NCBI RefSeq assembly: GCF_020164475.1
Contig: NZ_JAIQWX010000017.1
Span: 1-64,000 of the forward strand
Source of the DNA: Pseudomonas sp. REP124
GTDB taxonomy: Bacteria > Pseudomonadota > Gammaproteobacteria > Pseudomonadales > Pseudomonadaceae
Direction: 5' to 3'
DNA length: 64,000 bases
The notes beneath the pieces were generated by a model. It saw nothing but the letters and a program-made list of their open reading frames with translations, searched no databases and had not been told where the DNA came from. Shown here in pieces: positions 19,251-30,360 of this stretch. Each line of letters starts with the position of its first letter. Position 1 is the first letter of the stretch. The translations under genes were made by a program, and so were the position numbers.

Positions 19251-20591
19251 ATGACGCTGCGCGTGTTGTTCCTGTTGATGCTCTGCACCTGGCTGCCGCT
19301 GACGTCTTCAGCCGGGGATTTGCCGACGCCGGAACACGGCCCGGTGCTGCGCATCCAGGGTTCCAACACCATCGGCGCCGCGCTGGGCCCGGCGCTGGTC
19401 CAGGGCTTGATGCGCCAACAGGGCCTGATCAAGATTCACAGCGAAACCCCGGATACCACCAATGAGCTGCGCATCGTCGGCGAAACCGCTCAGGGACGCC
19501 GGGTCGAGGTGGAACTGGCGGCCCACGGTTCCAGCACCGGCTTTGCCGCACTGAAAACCGGCAACGCCGACCTCGCCGCTTCATCACGCCCGATCAAGGA
19601 CCGCGAGGTGACAGACCTGCAAGCCCTTGGCGATCTGAAAAGCCCCGGTGCCGAACAGGTCATTGCCATCGACGGCCTGGCGATCATCCTTCATCCGCAA
19701 AACCCGCTGACTCAACTTGACACCGTACAACTGGCACGGATCTTCAGCGGCGAAGTCAAAACCTGGGAAGAAATCGGCGGCATCGGCGGTCCGATCCATC
19801 TCTATGCGCGGGATGATCAATCCGGCACCTACGACACCTTCAAGGAACTGGTGCTCAGCGGTCGCGGAAAAACCCTGAGTGGCGCCGCGAAACGCTTCGA
19901 ATCCAGCGAGCAATTGTCCGACGCCATCAGCCTCGATCCGCAGGGCATTGGCTTCATTGGTCTGCCTTACGTACGCCAGGCCAAGGCGGTGGCGATTGTC
20001 GACGGCCAGTCCCAGGCCATGCTTCCGCTCAACAACCTGATTGCTACTGAAGACTACCCGCTATCCCGCCGCCTGTTCTTTTACCTGCCGCCGGCCGGCA
20101 ACAATCGATGGGCCGAGGCGCTGGTAGCGTTCGCCCAAAGCAGCCAGGGCCAGGCGATTGTCGCGGCCAACGGTTTCATCGCCCAAACCGTGCAGGCCAT
20201 GGCCGTCACGCCGAACGCGCTGATGCCCGAGGGGTATCAGGGGCTCAGCCGTCACGCCCAGCGACTGTCTGTGAATTTTCGTTTCGAGGAAGGCAGCGCC
20301 ACGCTGGACAACAAGGCCCGGCAGGACCTGACGCGGGTGCTCGACTATATAAAGCAGCATGACAAGAACGATCGGCAGGTCACGCTGGTGGGCTTCGGCG
20401 ACGCCAAGAGCGACCCGGCACGCGCCGACCTGCTGTCGAAACTGCGAGCCATGGCGGTACGGCGGGAACTGGTGAAAAGCGGCGTGGTGTTGCGCGAGGT
20501 GCGCGGCTTCGGCGCGGAAATGCCGGTGGCGGCCAATAGTGCGGATGAAGGCAGGATCAAGAATCGGCGGGTTGAGGTATGGGTGTATTGA
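19251..20591 (+). CDS. PstS-like phosphate-binding domain fused to OmpA peptidoglycan-binding domain
   Basis: A 446-residue exported protein. After a signal peptide (MTLRVLFLLMLCTWLPLTSSAG), residues about 30-300 form a PstS-like periplasmic binding fold: RIQGSNTIGAALGPALV, the phosphate-loop-like ARDDQSGTYDTFKELVLSG, and QGIGFIGLPYVRQAKAV. Residues about 339-446 form an OmpA C-terminal domain (FRFEEGSATLDNKARQDL, LLSKLRAMAVRREL, GRIKNRRVEVWVY) with the Asp/Arg residues that grip diaminopimelate in peptidoglycan. A wall-tethered solute-binding protein is implied. No transporter genes adjoin it, so sensing or storage rather than ordinary import is possible. The fusion occurs elsewhere in Pseudomonas as far as I recall. 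Confidence 0.88.
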   Translation: MTLRVLFLLMLCTWLPLTSSAGDLPTPEHGPVLRIQGSNTIGAALGPALVQGLMRQQGLIKIHSETPDTTNELRIVGETAQGRRVEVELAAHGSSTGFAALKTGNADLAASSRPIKDREVTDLQALGDLKSPGAEQVIAIDGLAIILHPQNPLTQLDTVQLARIFSGEVKTWEEIGGIGGPIHLYARDDQSGTYDTFKELVLSGRGKTLSGAAKRFESSEQLSDAISLDPQGIGFIGLPYVRQAKAVAIVDGQSQAMLPLNNLIATEDYPLSRRLFFYLPPAGNNRWAEALVAFAQSSQGQAIVAANGFIAQTVQAMAVTPNALMPEGYQGLSRHAQRLSVNFRFEEGSATLDNKARQDLTRVLDYIKQHDKNDRQVTLVGFGDAKSDPARADLLSKLRAMAVRRELVKSGVVLREVRGFGAEMPVAANSADEGRIKNRRVEVWVY

Positions 20592-20625
20592 GTGACCTGA
20601 CCTGTTGAATTGAAATGCTGACAAA

Positions 20626-20758
20626 TGTGGCGAGGGGGTTTACCCCCGTTGGGTCGCGAAGCGGCCCCAAACCCTATGTCTGCGATAGTCCTGACACACC
20701 GCAGTGAATGGGTTTGCGACTGCTTCGCAGCCGAACGGGGGTAAACCCCCTCGCCACA
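20626..20758. repeat. Long GC-rich inverted repeat (25-bp perfect arms)
   Basis: Bases 20626-20650 are the exact reverse complement of 20734-20758, giving 25-bp perfect arms around an 83-base centre that also contains small hairpins. It belongs to the same family as the element at 11754-11866. It lies between the OmpA-fusion gene and the convergent acyl-CoA dehydrogenase gene and may act as a transcription end for both. Confidence 0.9.
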
Positions 20759-20761
20759 GGG

Positions 20762-21991
<1,230 letters not shown>

Positions 21992-22095
21992 GAGCAGATA
22001 CCTTCTTGGGGGAGGTTGTTTAGATCATGCAATCGATGCTAGAACAGCTACGAAAATTTACCTAGCCTATTCTCGGCGTGTATTAACATTCATAA

Positions 22096-22110
22096 CCGAT
22101 ATATGATCGG
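22096..22110. promoter_or_regulatory. Candidate LysR-type operator
   Basis: CCGAT-N5-ATCGG inverted repeat in the 188-base divergent space between the acyl-CoA dehydrogenase and LysR genes. It is 15 bases long, the size of a T-N11-A LysR half-site pair, and lies 70 bases upstream of the regulator start. Assignment is by position and symmetry only. Confidence 0.4.
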
Positions 22111-22179
22111 CTGATTGCCAAGGCCCTCCCAGGTCCGAAGAAGACGTCCCGATAACACCTTATAAAAAGAGTGCAGCGC

Positions 22180-23109
22180 ATGAATCTGAGCAAGGTCGAC
22201 CTCAACCTTTTCATCGTCTTCGACGCGATCTACACCGAAGCCAACCTGACTCGCGCCGGGCAGATCGTCGGCATTACCCAGCCCGCGGTGTCCAATGCCC
22301 TGGCCCGCCTGCGCGAGACCTTCAACGATCCGCTGTTCGTGCGTACCGCCCAAGGCATGGTGCCCACGCCCATGGCGCAGAACATCATCGGCCCGGTGCG
22401 CAACGCGCTCTCGCTGCTGCGCGTCTCGGTGCAGGAAAGCCGCATCTTCAATCCACAGCAGGCGGTCAAGACCTACCGCATCAGCATGACCGACCTCACC
22501 GAAGCGGTGATCCTGCCGCCGCTGTTCCAGCGCCTGCGCCGCCTGGCGCCTACGGTGATCATCGAAAGCTTTTTGTCCAAACGCCGCGAAACCACCAAGG
22601 AACTGGCCGCCGGGCGCCTGGATTTTGCCGTGGACGCGCCGCTCAACACCGACCCGCAAGTGCGCCACGTCAAGTTGATGGAGGACCGTTACGTCTGCGC
22701 CATGCGCAAGGGGCACCCGCTGGCGGGCAAGGAAAAGCTCACGCTCGATGAGTATCTGGGGCTGACTCACATCCATATTTCCAGTCGCCGCAGCGGCCTG
22801 GGTTATGTCGACCTGGCGCTGGGCAAGATGGGCATCCAGCGCAAGATCGCCCTGCGCTCCCAGCATTACCTGATGGCCTCGCAAGTGATGCAGCAGACCG
22901 ACATGGTCATGACTGTGCCGGAGCGTTTCGCCCGCCGTAACGATTTGCACGCGTTCAATTTGCCGGTCAACGATGTACCGCCGGTCGAAACCCACCTTTA
23001 CTGGCACGAAAGTACCGACCAGGACCCAGCCAACCGCTGGATGCGCGAGCAGATGATCGAGTTGTGCCAGCAGGTGACGGCGCATGAGAAAAAACTCGAG
23101 AGCGCGTAG
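22180..23109 (+). CDS. LysR-family transcriptional regulator
   Basis: A 309-residue regulator with the LysR N-terminal helix-turn-helix (VDLNLFIVFDAIYTEANLTRAGQIVGITQPAVSNALARLRETFNDPLFVRT-type, residues 5-55) and a C-terminal effector-binding domain (about 90-300). The start ATG at 22180 gives MNLSKVDLNLF, the usual form. Divergent orientation to the acyl-CoA dehydrogenase gene suggests that it controls that gene. The effector is probably an acyl-CoA or related acid, but nothing in the sequence proves it. Confidence 0.92.
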   Translation: MNLSKVDLNLFIVFDAIYTEANLTRAGQIVGITQPAVSNALARLRETFNDPLFVRTAQGMVPTPMAQNIIGPVRNALSLLRVSVQESRIFNPQQAVKTYRISMTDLTEAVILPPLFQRLRRLAPTVIIESFLSKRRETTKELAAGRLDFAVDAPLNTDPQVRHVKLMEDRYVCAMRKGHPLAGKEKLTLDEYLGLTHIHISSRRSGLGYVDLALGKMGIQRKIALRSQHYLMASQVMQQTDMVMTVPERFARRNDLHAFNLPVNDVPPVETHLYWHESTDQDPANRWMREQMIELCQQVTAHEKKLESA

Positions 23110-23130
23110 GTCGCAGCAGCGCGTCGCCTT

Positions 23131-23218
23131 CTTCGCGGGCAAGCCTCGCTCCTACAGAGATACCGGTCGTCCGCAATTTTTTGCGAACCTGTAGGAGCGA
23201 GGCTTGCCCGCGAAGAGG
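23131..23218. repeat. Inverted REP pair
   Basis: Variant REP cores (GCGGGCAAGCCTCGCTCCTAC and its reverse complement) at about 23135-23157 and 23191-23216 between the LysR gene and the liuR promoter. Confidence 0.85.
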
Positions 23219-23247
23219 CCCGTAAAGACACCAGTAAACCCTCCCCC

Positions 23248-23263
23248 TTGACGTATACGTCAA
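23248..23263 (+). promoter_or_regulatory. LiuR-type operator upstream of liuR
   Basis: TTGACGTATACGTCAA is a perfect 16-base palindrome 42 bases before the liuR start. It matches the ACGTNNACGT core of two palindromes in front of liuA (27335-27350 and 27379-27392). Autoregulation by LiuR is the likely meaning. The palindrome also contains a TTGACG -35-like hexamer. Confidence 0.75.
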
Positions 23264-23305
23264 CCTGCCTTTAGCTTAGTGCCATGACCTTTCGTGAGCG
23301 CTTCC

Positions 23306-23707
23306 ATGAGCAGCCAGACCTACAGCATTTCCGACCTTGCCCGCGAGCTCGACATCACCACCCGGGCCATTCGCTTTTATGAAGAACAAGGCCTGCTCAC
23401 CCCCGAGCGCCGGGGTCAGGAGCGTATCTATTCGCCCCGGGACAAGGTGAGCCTGAAACTGATCCTGCGGGGCAAGCGCATCGGCTTTTCCCTGGCCGAA
23501 TGCCGAGAACTGATCGAGCTCTATGACCCCTCCAGCGGTAACACCAAGCAATTGCACAGCATGCTGGCGAAAATCAGTGAACGCCGGGCGCAGCTGGAAC
23601 AGCAACTGCTGGACATCGAACAGATGAAACTGGAACTCGACACCGCCGAAGAACGCTGCGTGCAGGCGCTGGAGCAAACCCTCAAGAGCCAGCAGGCCGT
23701 CCAGTAA
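23306..23707 (+). CDS. liuR: MerR-family regulator of leucine/isovalerate catabolism
   Basis: A 133-residue MerR-type regulator. The N-terminal winged helix reads YSISDLARELDITTRAIRFYEEQGLL, followed by RIYSPRDKVSLKLILRGKRIGFSLAE. A long C-terminal dimerisation helix (residues about 80-128) is rich in L, E and Q, and there is no metal-binding cysteine cluster. Sequence and neighbourhood match LiuR, the regulator of branched-chain amino-acid breakdown. The ATG at 23306 is chosen; a GTG four codons upstream is possible. It is followed by liuE, and LiuR-like palindromes precede both liuR and liuA. Confidence 0.9.
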   Translation: MSSQTYSISDLARELDITTRAIRFYEEQGLLTPERRGQERIYSPRDKVSLKLILRGKRIGFSLAECRELIELYDPSSGNTKQLHSMLAKISERRAQLEQQLLDIEQMKLELDTAEERCVQALEQTLKSQQAVQ

Positions 23708-23718
23708 CCACCCTCCCC

Positions 23719-23820
23719 TGTAGGAGCGAGCACGCTCGCGATGGTCGTCAACGATGACGCTGGCTACCTGAAAGCCCGCGGTGCCTGAGCTTCCATCGCG
23801 AGCATGCTCGCTCCTACAGG
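23719..23820. repeat. Inverted REP pair between liuR and liuE
   Basis: Cores TGTAGGAGCGAGCACGCTCG and its reverse complement, about 23719-23742 and 23795-23820. The pair lies within the space between two probably co-transcribed genes and could tune the relative amounts of their mRNAs. Confidence 0.85.
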
Positions 23821-23849
23821 TTATGGTTCAACTACACAGGTCCAATCCC

Positions 23850-24749
23850 ATGTCCCTACCCTCCCACGTACGCCTTGTCGAAGTCGGCCCACGCGATGGT
23901 CTGCAAAACGAAGCCCAACCCATCAGCGTCGCCGACAAGGTGCAACTGGTCGATGCGCTCACGGCTGCGGGCCTGGGCTATATAGAGGTCGGCAGTTTCG
24001 TGTCCCCCAAATGGGTGCCGCAGATGGCCGGTTCCGCCGATGTCTTCGCGCAGATCCAGCGCAAGCCCGGCGTGACCTACGGTGCGCTCGCCCCCAACCT
24101 GCGCGGTTTTGAAGATGCCATCGCCTCGGGGGTCAAGGAGGTCGCGGTGTTCGCCGCCGCGTCCGAAGCCTTCTCCCAACGCAACATCAATTGCTCGATC
24201 AGCGAAAGCCTGGAGCGTTTCGTGCCGATCATGGACGCAGCAAGGCAACACGGTGTGACGGTGCGCGGTTACGTGTCCTGCGTGCTGGGCTGCCCTTATG
24301 AAGGCGACGTGGCCCCCGAGCAGGTGGCCCGGGTCGCCCGCGAACTCTATGCCATGGGCTGCTACGAGGTGTCCCTGGGCGACACCATCGGCACCGGCAC
24401 CGCTGGCGCCACACGCAAAATGTTCGACGTGGTTTCGGCCGAAGTACCGCGCGAGAAACTCGCCGGGCACTTCCACGACACCTACGGCCAGGCCATGGCC
24501 AACATCTACGCCAGCTTGCTGGAAGGCATCTCGGTGTTCGACAGCTCCATCGCCGGCCTCGGCGGTTGCCCATACGCCAAGGGCGCCAGCGGCAACGTCG
24601 CCACAGAGGACGTGGTGTACCTGCTCAACGGCCTGGGCATCCAGACCGGCATCGACCTGGACGCACTGATCAAGGCCGGTCAGCAGATCAGCGCCGTGCT
24701 GGGTCGCCCGACCGGTTCCCGCGTGGCCAAGGCCCGTAGCGCACTGTGA
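23850..24749 (+). CDS. liuE: Hydroxymethylglutaryl-CoA lyase
   Basis: A 299-residue TIM-barrel lyase that splits HMG-CoA into acetoacetate and acetyl-CoA, the last step of leucine breakdown. Signature residues are EVGPRDGLQNE (catalytic Arg and metal-binding Asp), GSFVSPKWVPQMA, the HFHDTYG metal-site histidines and the active-site loop GLGGCPYAKGASGNVATED with its cysteine. The start at 23850 (MSLPSHVRLVEVGPRDG) is supported by family alignment; the longer reading runs into the preceding REP. Also called mvaB in some Pseudomonas annotations. It lies just upstream of the crcY RNA gene. Confidence 0.96.
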   Translation: MSLPSHVRLVEVGPRDGLQNEAQPISVADKVQLVDALTAAGLGYIEVGSFVSPKWVPQMAGSADVFAQIQRKPGVTYGALAPNLRGFEDAIASGVKEVAVFAAASEAFSQRNINCSISESLERFVPIMDAARQHGVTVRGYVSCVLGCPYEGDVAPEQVARVARELYAMGCYEVSLGDTIGTGTAGATRKMFDVVSAEVPREKLAGHFHDTYGQAMANIYASLLEGISVFDSSIAGLGGCPYAKGASGNVATEDVVYLLNGLGIQTGIDLDALIKAGQQISAVLGRPTGSRVAKARSAL

Positions 24750-24767
24750 GGGCAACGACCCGCGCGT

Positions 24768-24810
24768 GTGTTACCGCGACATCAAAAACGTGGGGAAAAT
24801 CGAGTAACAC
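24768..24810 (+). promoter_or_regulatory. Candidate CbrB enhancer site for crcY
   Basis: GTGTTAC (24768-24774) and GTAACAC (24804-24810) form a perfect 7-base inverted repeat with 29 bases between. They lie about 105-150 bases before the predicted crcY start, a normal place for a sigma-54 enhancer. TGTTAC/GTAACA half-sites are, as I recall, those reported for the response regulator CbrB at crcZ promoters, though with a shorter spacer. Confidence 0.5.
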
Positions 24811-24889
24811 GGAAACAAATTGTCGGGGTTTGCCTGAGGGAAAAATCCTACAGAATATTAAGTCGTTGATTTTAAAGGATTTTTAAAAG

Positions 24890-24906
24890 TTGGCACGGCT
24901 TCTGCT
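24890..24906 (+). promoter_or_regulatory. Sigma-54 promoter of crcY
   Basis: TTGGCACGGCTTCTGCT contains the -24 GG (24892-24893) and -12 GC (24904-24905) elements with exactly ten bases between, and TGGCAC matches the sigma-54 consensus. Transcription should begin about 12 bases on, near 24917. Confidence 0.85.
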
Positions 24907-24916
24907 ATCTCTATGG

Positions 24917-25293
24917 CATAACAAGAATAAAAAATGCGACACCACTAATAAAAACAAGACGTAACGACTCTGACATAACAAAAACAACACGGCAGAGACG
25001 CAGCTAACAGATTTTTTTGGAGAAGATGTGCTTTTCAGGGTGCTTTTCGGAGTTACCCGCAACCGGGCAGAGAACAATAAAACTACCCTCAGGTAGCTCC
25101 CGAATCGGTTGGATCGCTTGGCGAGAAAGTAGATCAGCGCTCAAAAAAATACGTTTGCTCTTGATCCCGGATGGGGATCGCCAAAAACAGCGGTAAAGGG
25201 CAACGGTTGCCAATAACAAAAACAGACCGCCCCTCAATAATAAAAAAGAGCACGCGCAACGAAAATTAAAGGGGAGCTTCGGCTCCCCTTTGT
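24917..25293 (+). ncRNA. crcY: CrcY/CrcZ-family small RNA that sequesters Hfq/Crc
   Basis: An approximately 375-base intergenic transcript unit bounded by a consensus sigma-54 promoter and a strong terminator. It contains six A-rich stretches of the AAnAAnAA type: 24920-24934, 24947-24959, 24977-24989, 25072-25083, 25212-25224 and 25236-25248. Such repeats are the Hfq-binding CA motifs of CrcZ, CrcY and CrcX, which titrate Hfq and so relieve catabolite repression. Length, sigma-54 promoter, motif number and position right after an HMG-CoA lyase gene agree with CrcY (in P. putida I recall crcY beside the mvaB homologue PP3540). The exact 5' end is estimated from the promoter. CrcX or CrcZ naming is possible, but the location argues for CrcY. 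Confidence 0.88.
25270..25293 (+). terminator. Rho-independent terminator of crcY
   Basis: AGGGGAGC-TTCG-GCTCCCCT is a perfect 8-bp stem with a UUCG tetraloop (25270-25289), followed by TTTG. It marks the 3' end of the small RNA. Confidence 0.85.
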
Positions 25294-25335
25294 GCTGTCT
25301 GCGATTCAGGTTTTTCCCTACACCCCCTCTTGGAC

Positions 25336-25437
25336 TGTGGGAGCGAGCCTGCTCGCGATGGTCGTCAACGATGACGCCTGCATTCCGGGTGAACGCGGCG
25401 TCCTCAAGTCCATCGCGAGCAGGCTCGCTCCCACAAA
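25336..25437. repeat. Inverted REP pair between crcY and the acyl-CoA ligase gene
   Basis: Cores GGGAGCGAGCCTGCTCGCGA and its reverse complement at about 25337-25360 and 25411-25436. With crcY this accounts for the 709-base gap between protein genes; no coding region is seen in it. Confidence 0.85.
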
Positions 25438-25458
25438 AGCCACCTCAGGAAGCAGTGG

Positions 25459-27156
25459 TCAGGCCTGCTTGCCGCGCAACTCCTCGACACTGATCTCCCG
25501 CATGCGGAATTTCTGGATCTTGCCAGTCACGGTCATCGGGAACTCATCCACGAATTTGAAGTAGCGCGGTGTCTTGAAGTGCGCGATGCGCTCCTTGCAC
25601 CAGGTCTGCAGATCCTGCTCGGTGGCGCTGTGGCCGGGGTGGAACTTGATCCAGGCGACGATCTCCTCGCCGTAACGCGAGCACGGAATGCCGATCACCT
25701 GTACATCGGCCACCGCCGGGTGGGTGAAGAAGAACTCCTCAAGCTCGCGCGGATAAATGTTTTCGCCGCCACGGATGATCATGTCCTTGTTACGGCCAGC
25801 AATGCACACATAGCCCTCGTCGTTCATGCTCGCCAGGTCGCCGGTGTGCATCCAGCCGGCCTGGTCGATTGCTTCGGCGGTGCCTTGCGGGTTGCTCCAG
25901 TATCCGAGCATCACGCTGTAACCGCGGGTGCACAACTCGCCGATGGTGCCGCGCGGTACCGGGTTGCCCGCCTCGTCGATGATCTTGCTTTCAAGTTGCG
26001 GCTGGGTGCGCCCGACGGTGGTAACACGCAACTCCAGTTCGTCCGACGGACCGGTCTGCAACGACACCGGACTGGTTTCGGTCATGCCGTAGGCGATCTG
26101 CACTTCGCTCATGTGCATTTCATTGATGACCCGGCGCATCACTTCGATCGGACAGGTCGCGCCGGCCATGATTCCGGTGCGCAGGCTCGACAGGTCGAAC
26201 TCGGCGCGCTGCGGCTGATCAAGCATGGCGATGAACATGGTCGGCACGCCGTATAAGGCGGTGGCCTTTTCTTCGGCAACAGTGTTGAGGGTCAGCAGCG
26301 GATCGAAGGCATCGTTGGGGTAAATCATCGTGCTGCCGTGGGTGATGCAACCCAGATTGCCCATGACCATGCCGAAGCAGTGATACAGCGGCACCGGGAT
26401 CACCAGCCGGTCGGCGGCGGTCAGGCCGAGGCTTTCGCCGACCATGTAACCGTTGTTGAGAATGTTGTAGTGACTGAGGGTCGCGCCCTTGGGGAAACCG
26501 GTAGTGCCGGAGGTGTACTGAATGTTCACCGCCTGATCGAAATGCAGGCTGTCCTGGCGCTCGCGCAGTTGCTCGACCGACACACTGCCGGCCAGATCGG
26601 TCAGTTGCGACCAGGGCAGGAAACCGACTGGTGGTTGCGCATCCAGGCTGACCACGCCGCGCAGCTCAGGCAGGCGTTCGCTGTGCAATTGGCCGATGGC
26701 GTGCTCGGCCAGCTCAGGCGCCAGGCCCTGCAACATCGCGTGATAATTGGAGGTCTTGAACGCCCCGGCGCACACTAGCCACTTGCAACCCGATTGCTTG
26801 AGCACATACTCAAGTTCCGAGCTGCGATAGGCCGGGTTGATGTTGACCAGAATCACGCCGATTTTCGCGCTGGCAATCTGGCTGATGCACCACTGCGCGC
26901 AGTTCGGCGCCCAGATCCCCAGCCGGTCGCCGGTCTGCATGCCCAGCGCCAGCATCGCCCTGGCGTGCAGGTCCACCTCCTGTGCCAGTTGCCGCCAGGT
27001 GTAGCGCAACTGCTGATGGCGCACGACCAGCGCCTCGCCGTCCGGGTACTGCACAACAGTGTTGTCGAACGCCTGACCGATAGTCATCGCCAGCAAGGCT
27101 TTATCCTGGGAACCACGGGTGTAGCTGCGCTGCGGGTTTGCACTGGGTTGATCCAT
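25459..27156 (-). CDS. AMP-forming acyl-CoA synthetase (fatty-acid/branched-acid CoA ligase)
   Basis: A 565-residue ANL-superfamily enzyme that activates a carboxylic acid to its CoA thioester through an acyl-AMP. Motifs are the P-loop-like [21 protein letters not shown] (A5), [22 protein letters not shown] (A7/A8), [13 protein letters not shown] and the catalytic lysine in [10 protein letters not shown]. The ATG at 27156 (MDQPSANPQ) is chosen, trimming an extension without resemblance to the family. It is divergent from liuA, with two LiuR boxes between, so isovalerate or another branched or medium-chain acid is a plausible substrate (inference from position). The leader next to the start is A-rich, as in many Hfq/Crc targets. 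Confidence 0.9.
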   Translation of the reverse strand: MDQPSANPQRSYTRGSQDKALLAMTIGQAFDNTVVQYPDGEALVVRHQQLRYTWRQLAQEVDLHARAMLALGMQTGDRLGIWAPNCAQWCISQIASAKIGVILVNINPAYRSSELEYVLKQSGCKWLVCAGAFKTSNYHAMLQGLAPELAEHAIGQLHSERLPELRGVVSLDAQPPVGFLPWSQLTDLAGSVSVEQLRERQDSLHFDQAVNIQYTSGTTGFPKGATLSHYNILNNGYMVGESLGLTAADRLVIPVPLYHCFGMVMGNLGCITHGSTMIYPNDAFDPLLTLNTVAEEKATALYGVPTMFIAMLDQPQRAEFDLSSLRTGIMAGATCPIEVMRRVINEMHMSEVQIAYGMTETSPVSLQTGPSDELELRVTTVGRTQPQLESKIIDEAGNPVPRGTIGELCTRGYSVMLGYWSNPQGTAEAIDQAGWMHTGDLASMNDEGYVCIAGRNKDMIIRGGENIYPRELEEFFFTHPAVADVQVIGIPCSRYGEEIVAWIKFHPGHSATEQDLQTWCKERIAHFKTPRYFKFVDEFPMTVTGKIQKFRMREISVEELRGKQA

Positions 27157-27199
27157 GACGACCCCTATTGTCTTTATTTGCGGGTTGCCGACACACACT

Positions 27200-27222
27200 T
27201 GTGGGAGCGAGCCTGCTCGCGA
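27200..27222. repeat. Single REP core
   Basis: CTTGTGGGAGCGAGCCTGCT and following bases, a lone REP core just upstream of the acyl-CoA ligase start. No inverted partner is seen within 150 bases. Confidence 0.75.
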
Positions 27223-27334
27223 AACCTCTTACATCCAACCCCGATAGCGACGGGGAAAAAGATTTCGTGCCCAGGATTTCTCCTACAGGTTTGGTCTGCT
27301 TTTCTATCTTGAACTGACCCTACTGTCGCTCAAG

Positions 27335-27350
27335 TTGACGTTAACGTAAA
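27335..27350. promoter_or_regulatory. LiuR-type operator 1 in the ligase-liuA divergent region
   Basis: TTGACGTTAACGTAAA, a 16-base palindrome with one mismatch around the ACGTTAACGT core. Its centre is 43 bases from that of the second box, about four helical turns. It probably serves the divergent ligase promoter, liuA, or both. Confidence 0.75.
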
Positions 27351-27378
27351 GGGTGATTGACAGCCATTCGTCACAGGC

Positions 27379-27392
27379 TTACGTTAACGTAA
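27379..27392 (+). promoter_or_regulatory. LiuR-type operator 2 overlapping the liuA promoter
   Basis: TTACGTTAACGTAA is a perfect 14-base palindrome. A -35-like TTGACA at 27357-27362 stands 17 bases before TACGTT (27380-27385), so the box would cover the -10 element, as expected for repression, with release when an acyl-CoA effector binds. It lies about 57 bases upstream of liuA. Confidence 0.75.
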
Positions 27393-27448
27393 AGGTGAGA
27401 GCTGAATCGCTGCCCTCCCCACCCGACAAAAAAGCCAAAAGGTGACCC

Positions 27449-28612
27449 ATGAACTACCCGACCCTGAATTTTGCCCTCGGTGAAACCATCGACATGCTGC
27501 GCGATCAGGTTAAGTCCTTCGTCTCCAAAGAGATCGCCCCGCGCGCTGCTCAGATCGACAGTGACAACCTGTTCCCCGCGGATCTGTGGCGCAAATTCGG
27601 CGACATGGGCCTGTTGGGCATAACCGTACCGGAAGAGTACGGCGGCGCCGGCCTGGGTTACCTGGCCCACGTGGTGGCGATGGAAGAAATCAGCCGTGGT
27701 TCGGCTTCGGTGGCGCTGTCCTACGGCGCCCACTCCAACCTCTGCGTCAATCAGATCAACCGCAACGGCACCCACGAGCAGAAACTCAAGTACCTGCCGA
27801 AGCTGATCAGCGGCGAGCACATCGGCGCCCTGGCCATGAGCGAACCGAATGCCGGCTCCGACGTGGTGTCGATGAAACTGCGCGCCGACAAGCGCGGCGA
27901 CCACTACGTTCTGAACGGCAGCAAGACCTGGATCACCAACGGTCCGGACGCCAACACCTACGTGATCTACGCCAAGACCGATCTGGAAAAGGGCCCGCAC
28001 GGCATCACCGCCTTCATTGTAGAGCGCGACTGGAAAGGTTTCAGCCGCAGCAACAAGTTCGACAAGCTGGGCATGCGCGGTTCGAACACCTGCGAGCTGT
28101 TCTTCGATGACGTCGAAGTGCCGGAAGAAAACATCCTCGGCGTACTCAACGGCGGCGTGAAGGTGCTGATGAGCGGCCTCGATTACGAGCGCGTGGTGCT
28201 CTCCGGCGGCCCGACCGGGATCATGCAGGCCTGCATGGACCTGATCGTCCCGTACATCCACGACCGCAAGCAGTTCGGCCAGAGCATCGGCGAATTCCAG
28301 CTGATCCAGGGCAAGGTCGCCGACATGTACACCCAGCTCAACGCCAGCCGCGCTTATCTGTATGCCGTGGCCCAGGCCTGCGAGCGTGGCGAAACCACCC
28401 GCAAGGATGCCGCCGGCGTGATCCTCTACAGCGCCGAACGCGCTACGCAAATGGCGCTGGACGCGATCCAGATCCTGGGCGGCAACGGCTACATCAACGA
28501 ATTCCCGGCCGGTCGTCTGCTGCGTGACGCCAAGCTGTACGAAATCGGCGCCGGCACCAGTGAGATCCGTCGCATGCTGATCGGTCGCGAACTGTTCAAC
28601 GAAACCCGCTAA
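27449..28612 (+). CDS. liuA: Isovaleryl-CoA dehydrogenase
   Basis: A 387-residue flavoprotein that oxidises isovaleryl-CoA to 3-methylcrotonyl-CoA, passing electrons to ETF. Seen are [18 protein letters not shown] (FAD loop), [18 protein letters not shown], the catalytic glutamate E247 in [13 protein letters not shown] (placed in helix G, as in isovaleryl-CoA dehydrogenases), and [20 protein letters not shown]. It is the first gene of liuABCD, with AAGGTGA before the ATG. The LiuR boxes upstream suggest induction by leucine or isovalerate. Confidence 0.96.
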   Translation: MNYPTLNFALGETIDMLRDQVKSFVSKEIAPRAAQIDSDNLFPADLWRKFGDMGLLGITVPEEYGGAGLGYLAHVVAMEEISRGSASVALSYGAHSNLCVNQINRNGTHEQKLKYLPKLISGEHIGALAMSEPNAGSDVVSMKLRADKRGDHYVLNGSKTWITNGPDANTYVIYAKTDLEKGPHGITAFIVERDWKGFSRSNKFDKLGMRGSNTCELFFDDVEVPEENILGVLNGGVKVLMSGLDYERVVLSGGPTGIMQACMDLIVPYIHDRKQFGQSIGEFQLIQGKVADMYTQLNASRAYLYAVAQACERGETTRKDAAGVILYSAERATQMALDAIQILGGNGYINEFPAGRLLRDAKLYEIGAGTSEIRRMLIGRELFNETR

Positions 28613-28624
28613 ACGGAGCTGCCC

Positions 28625-30232
<1,608 letters not shown>

Positions 30233-30240
30233 TCCTACCC

Positions 30241-30342
30241 CCTGTAGGAGCGAGCACGCTCGCGATGGACTCGAGAACACCGCGGGGCATCAGGTTTACA
30301 GCGTAATCGTTAACGACCATCGCGAGCATGCTCGCTCCTACA
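30241..30342. repeat. Inverted REP pair inside the liuABCD operon
   Basis: REP cores at about 30241-30265 and 30318-30342 fill the 128-base space between liuB and liuC. An inverted pair inside an operon can stabilise the upstream message and lower expression downstream. Confidence 0.88.
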
Positions 30343-30360
30343 GTTAAAAGAGTGGAACTC

